Program-made: the position numbers and the translations under genes
In this document: positions 5,711 through 8,106 of the stretch, piece by piece
Layout of the letters: each line of letters starts with the position of its first letter
How positions within the stretch are numbered: the first letter of the stretch is position 1
The notes under the pieces: model-generated
The model's database searches: none
What the model saw: only the letters and a program-made list of their open reading frames with translations
Told to the model about the DNA's origin: nothing
Assembly: GCA_038233815.1 (NCBI GenBank)
Contig: JBBSVE010000134.1
Coordinates: forward strand, 1-8,106
Length of the DNA: 8,106 bases
From: JBBSVE01 sp038233815
GTDB lineage: Bacteria > Pseudomonadota > Alphaproteobacteria > Rhodobacterales > Rhodobacteraceae
Reading direction: 5' to 3'

Positions 5711-6966
5711 GTCGGATCCTCCGTCTCGATGCGGATGGCCAGATCGCAGATCTGGCCGGGGGTGGTGAGGGTGTGGCGCAGCACGGCCACTTCGCGCCCC
5801 ATTGCCAACGCGCGGGCCTCGGCCCGTGCACGCCGGGCGGGGTCGGGGATCGCCTCCATATCCTCGACATGGGCGAGGCCGAGGATGCGGCGATGCATCT
5901 CCACCCCGCAAAAGCCCAGCGCGTCGGTCCAGATGCCGCGCAGCACCCGCGCCAGCGCCTGCTCGGCGCCCAGCATGTCGCCCTGAGCCTCGAAAAGCCG
6001 TGTCTCGTGGAGGATGCCGGTCCGCTCGGTCCGCCAGAGATGGGTGAACTCGGCGGTGAAAGTGGACCATGTGTCCCGGATCACGTCGAGGAGCCACGCC
6101 CGCATTGCGTCCCGCCCGTGGGCGGCGTCCTCGTGGCCGGACTGTGCGAAATAGGCGAGCAGGTAGTTCGCCGTCAGCATTCCGGGGTCGAGCCCGAACG
6201 GCCCGTAGATCGCGAACTCCGGGTCGATCACCTGCGTATCCTCGTGCGTCACCATGATGGAGCCGGAATGCAGGTCGCCATGCACCAGCGTTTCCGCCTT
6301 CGTGACGAAGGCCTGCTTCATCGCCTGCGCCGCGACCTTCATGTCGCGGTCGGCGCGCAGGCGGGCGGCATGAGGCTCCAGCCCCGGCGTGCAGCGGTTC
6401 TGCGCGGCTTGCGTATAGGGGTCGGAGAACACCAGCGTCTCGGTGATGTCGGCAAGTGCCGTATTGGCCGCGAACAGCGCCAGATCGGCCTTGGCCTGCG
6501 CCCCTGAAAGCGACAGCGCGGAGCCGCGAAACAGCGTGCGCGCGACGAACAGCCCCATGTCGCGGGCGAGGTTCGGATGCATCGTCCCCGCCACCACGCT
6601 TTTCCTCAGGATCACATGCGGCGAAAGATAGCGCATCACCACCAGTGCCTGCGTCTCGTCGAAATGATGGACCTCCGGCACGCGCCCCGGATCGCGGGCA
6701 GCCTGCCGGGACAGCGCGTGATATTCGAAGAACGACCGGCTCAGCGGCAGCGGCCAGCTTTCCCCCACCAGCCGGACGTAAGGCAGCGCCTGCTTCACGA
6801 TCAGCGCGCCTTGGGGCGCCTCCACGATGAAGACGAGGTTCAGGTTCCCGTCGCCCACCTCGCGCACCCGCCATGCCCCGGTATCCGTCCCAAGCCGGTC
6901 GGTGACGGCGCGCACATGCCCCAGCCGTGCGGGCAGCGTCTCGGCGGTGAAGGGTTCGTAATCCAT
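5707..6966 (-). CDS. mtnK: S-methyl-5-thioribose kinase
   Basis: MtnK phosphorylates free 5-methylthioribose at C1 with ATP. It is needed when the base is removed by hydrolysis (MtnN) or when the free sugar is imported, not when the phosphorylase MtnP is used. The 419-residue protein has the aminoglycoside-phosphotransferase/choline-kinase-like fold. Visible motifs are the glycine-rich nucleotide loop GDGNLNLVFIV (38-48), Lys58 in VKQALPYVR, the catalytic loop HGDLHSGSI (229-237, Asp231), the metal-binding DPEFAIYGPFGLD (248-260, Asp248 and Glu250) and the substrate-phosphate twin Arg in RRILGLAHVEDME (359-371). Length and motifs match the family (about 390-430). ATG at 6966 has the ribosome site AAAGGG (6973-6978), which overlaps the stop codon of the epimerase gene upstream; only 11 bases separate the two genes. 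The alternative substrate 5-deoxyribose cannot be excluded from sequence. Confidence 0.95.
   Translation of the reverse strand: MDYEPFTAETLPARLGHVRAVTDRLGTDTGAWRVREVGDGNLNLVFIVEAPQGALIVKQALPYVRLVGESWPLPLSRSFFEYHALSRQAARDPGRVPEVHHFDETQALVVMRYLSPHVILRKSVVAGTMHPNLARDMGLFVARTLFRGSALSLSGAQAKADLALFAANTALADITETLVFSDPYTQAAQNRCTPGLEPHAARLRADRDMKVAAQAMKQAFVTKAETLVHGDLHSGSIMVTHEDTQVIDPEFAIYGPFGLDPGMLTANYLLAYFAQSGHEDAAHGRDAMRAWLLDVIRDTWSTFTAEFTHLWRTERTGILHETRLFEAQGDMLGAEQALARVLRGIWTDALGFCGVEMHRRILGLAHVEDMEAIPDPARRARAEARALAMGREVAVLRHTLTTPGQICDLAIRIETEDPT
5737..5757 (-). repeat. Perfect inverted repeat (hairpin) at the end of mtnK, before the mtnA start
   Basis: The arms GGCCAGATC (5737-5745) and GATCTGGCC (5749-5757) are perfect complements around a 3-base loop. 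On the minus-strand mRNA this 9-base-pair hairpin ends about 14 bases before the mtnA Shine-Dalgarno. It lies within mtnK codons for GQICDLAI. It could shape mRNA stability or translational coupling between mtnK and mtnA. It is too short and lacks a T run, so it is unlikely to be a terminator. The effect is inference. Confidence 0.4.
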
Positions 6967-6977
6967 ATCGGGCCCTT

Positions 6978-7826
6978 TCAGATCAGGCGATACTGGCGGG
7001 CCTTGCCTTTGAGGAACGGCAGCCCCTCGCCCATGACGACCGCCGCACTTTCGGCCACCGGACGCCAGACCGAGAGGCCGAAGGCCAGTTCCGGCGGCAT
7101 GTCGATGAAGCTCTCCATCGCGAGACCGCCCTTGAAGCCGGTGGCTTTGAGCGTGGCGAAGATCTCGTCCCACGCGCAGTTGCCCTGCCCCGGCGTGCCG
7201 CGATCGGACTCGGACAGGTGGATGTAGCGCAGATGCGTGCCGCCATCGATGATGCCGTTGCCCGCACCCTTCTCCTCGATGTTCATGTGGTAGGTGTCGA
7301 GGTGGAGGAACAGGTTTTCGGCCCCCACCTTCTCGATCATCGCGACGCCCTGGGCCGCGGTGTTGATGAGGTGGGTCTCGTAGCGGTTCACCGGCTCGAT
7401 CCCGAAGTCGAGGCCAAGGCGTGCTGCGTGACGGCAGGCGGTCTCCAGCGCGCGGGCCACGTTGTCGAGTTCGCGCGTGGTCGGCGGCTGGCCGGTGCGC
7501 TGCCCGATCCCGCCGAAGGTCACGCCGGACAGCGCCACCGCCCCGATGGCCGCGGCGGCGTCGAGCGCGCGGGTCAGGTGCGCCACCGCTGCATCCGGGT
7601 CCTCGGACGGCCACGCCCCTTCCGGCAGGCCGAGCGAGCAGACGGCGGGCAGGCCTGCCGTCTCCAGCAACGCGCGGCTATGGGCCACGTCGACGCCTTC
7701 AGGGTTCAGAAGTGCTATCTCGATGAAATCCATCCCGTGGCTGACCGCCGCCGCCACGGCGCGCTCCGCCCCGTCGCGGTCCCATGCCATCGTCCACATG
7801 CTTGTGTGGACACCAAAACCCTTCAT
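6978..7826 (-). CDS. D-tagatose 3-epimerase-family sugar epimerase/isomerase (TIM barrel)
   Basis: This 282-residue protein belongs to the xylose-isomerase-like TIM barrel family that includes D-tagatose/D-psicose 3-epimerase and L-ribulose 3-epimerase. Aligning by eye with Pseudomonas cichorii D-tagatose 3-epimerase, the four metal ligands Glu152, Asp185, His211 and Glu246 correspond to Glu144 (GIEPVNRYETH), Asp177 (LDTYHMNIEE), His203 (IHLSESDRG) and Glu238 (AMESF), all offset by exactly eight. The second active-site Glu158 corresponds to Glu150. All are present, so the enzyme looks active. It would interconvert ketoses at C3, or a related ketose; its real substrate is unknown. The start ATG overlaps the stop of the regulator gene (ATGA), with AAGGAGG (7831-7837) before it. 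The gene lies between the regulator and mtnK, so it is presumably part of the same sugar pathway. Hydroxypyruvate isomerase is a possible but weaker alternative. Confidence 0.85.
   Translation of the reverse strand: MKGFGVHTSMWTMAWDRDGAERAVAAAVSHGMDFIEIALLNPEGVDVAHSRALLETAGLPAVCSLGLPEGAWPSEDPDAAVAHLTRALDAAAAIGAVALSGVTFGGIGQRTGQPPTTRELDNVARALETACRHAARLGLDFGIEPVNRYETHLINTAAQGVAMIEKVGAENLFLHLDTYHMNIEEKGAGNGIIDGGTHLRYIHLSESDRGTPGQGNCAWDEIFATLKATGFKGGLAMESFIDMPPELAFGLSVWRPVAESAAVVMGEGLPFLKGKARQYRLI
7792..7811 (-). repeat. Small inverted repeat in the first codons of the epimerase gene
   Basis: GTCCACA (7792-7798) and its complement TGTGGAC (7805-7811) enclose six bases. On the mRNA this stem-loop starts 16 bases into the epimerase coding region, close to its ribosome-binding site. 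Such start-proximal hairpins can tune initiation, but a stem of seven pairs is modest and may be chance. Confidence 0.25.
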
Positions 7827-8106
7827 GCCGCCTCCTTCAGGTCCAGAACCGCCGCCGCAAGTCGTTGATCCGCAATCAGCCGGTCCACGATCCCCGACTG
7901 CAGCAAGGCCAGCGTCGCCCGCGCCTTGCCCTCGCCCGCCGCCAGCAGGGTGACGTCGGCGCGGGCCAGATCCTCCATCCCGATGGAGGGCGACCGGCGG
8001 TTGAGATCGGTATCGGCGAGCGTGCCGTCGGCGCGGAAGAACTTGCCCGTGCTGTCGGCCACCGCGCCCGCATCCGCCAGCGCCGCCTCGTCCGCAGGCG
8101 TGAGGA
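7823..8106 (-). CDS. SorC-family sugar-binding transcriptional regulator, 5' part beyond window
   Basis: Only the C-terminal 93 or so residues are present. They match the phosphosugar-binding domain of SorC/DeoR-type regulators: GAVADSTGKFFRADGTL, then DLNRRSPSIGMEDLARA, then LLAAGEGKARATLALLQSG and IVDRLIADQRLAAAVL. This is the conserved end where sugar phosphates are sensed (compare LsrR, DeoR, CggR families). The N-terminal helix-turn-helix lies beyond position 8106, so the DNA-binding part is not seen. Reading frame 3 from the edge stays open to the edge; the stop TGA at 7825-7823 overlaps the epimerase start (ATGA), so regulator and enzymes share one transcript and probably couple translationally. 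Inferred role: it senses a phosphorylated pentose made by MtnK or MtnA and controls this operon. The DNA target and sign (repressor or activator) cannot be seen. Confidence 0.85.
   Translation of the reverse strand, partial: LTPADEAALADAGAVADSTGKFFRADGTLADTDLNRRSPSIGMEDLARADVTLLAAGEGKARATLALLQSGIVDRLIADQRLAAAVLDLKEAA

Noticed and set aside
4799..5986. 395-codon plus-strand frame opposite mtnA/mtnK
   Set aside because: Arg/His/Asp-rich, no family motifs, opposite two unmistakable enzymes.
4610..6874. 754-codon reading of mtnA with a long N-terminal extension
   Set aside because: The extension lies in an alternative frame of mtnK and is Arg/Gly-rich; mtnA has its own ATG, Shine-Dalgarno and the usual family length from 5710.
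5707..7614. 635-codon reading of mtnK with N-terminal extension into the epimerase gene
   Set aside because: The extra residues are an off-frame shadow of the epimerase; ATG at 6966 gives the normal family length and has AAAGGG in front.
1..8106. Defence system, CRISPR array, insertion sequence, tRNA or rRNA
   Set aside because: No repeat-spacer pattern, transposase motif, terminal repeats or RNA gene could be found on either strand.

Overview
The window is GC-rich DNA with dense, overlapping genes and a strong third-codon G/C bias. The genes point to an alphaproteobacterium, most likely Rhodobacterales: the DUF2793 fibre-like protein is typical of that order, and the other genes fit. This assignment is an inference, because there is no rRNA or other marker gene here. 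I found no tRNA, rRNA, CRISPR array, insertion sequence or integrase.

Layout: (1) positions 1-1128, minus strand: a periplasmic adaptor (membrane fusion protein) of an RND efflux pump, cut by the left edge; its pump partner would lie beyond that edge. (2) 1129-1324: a divergent intergenic region. (3) 1325-2272, plus strand: a phage- or GTA-like fibre protein with DUF2793, followed by a strong GC hairpin. (4) 2515-3890, plus strand: two translationally coupled DUF2382 (YsnF/AvaK-type) stress-associated genes, the second with an N-terminal YflT/GSP17M-like domain, followed by a good rho-independent terminator. (5) 3957-8106, minus strand: a tight five-gene operon. Reading in the direction of transcription it holds a SorC-family sugar-responsive regulator (cut by the right edge), a D-tagatose-3-epimerase-like TIM barrel, mtnK (methylthioribose kinase), mtnA (methylthioribose-1-phosphate isomerase) and a FucA-like class II aldolase.

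The minus-strand operon is the main interest. Kinase, isomerase and aldolase together make a 'DHAP shunt' type route: 5-methylthioribose or 5-deoxyribose is phosphorylated at C1, isomerised to the 1-phospho-ketose and cleaved to dihydroxyacetone phosphate plus a 2-carbon aldehyde (methylthioacetaldehyde or acetaldehyde). No mtnB, mtnC or mtnD of the universal methionine salvage pathway is visible, and no mtnN or mtnP nucleosidase/phosphorylase. What the shunt does not explain is the epimerase, which keeps the full metal site of the D-tagatose 3-epimerase family, and the SorC regulator as a member of the same transcript. Together they suggest a sugar-inducible catabolic operon, perhaps for imported 5-substituted pentoses, rather than a constitutive housekeeping salvage pathway. 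All junctions are overlaps of 1-4 bases or an 11-base gap, so the proteins are probably made in concert.
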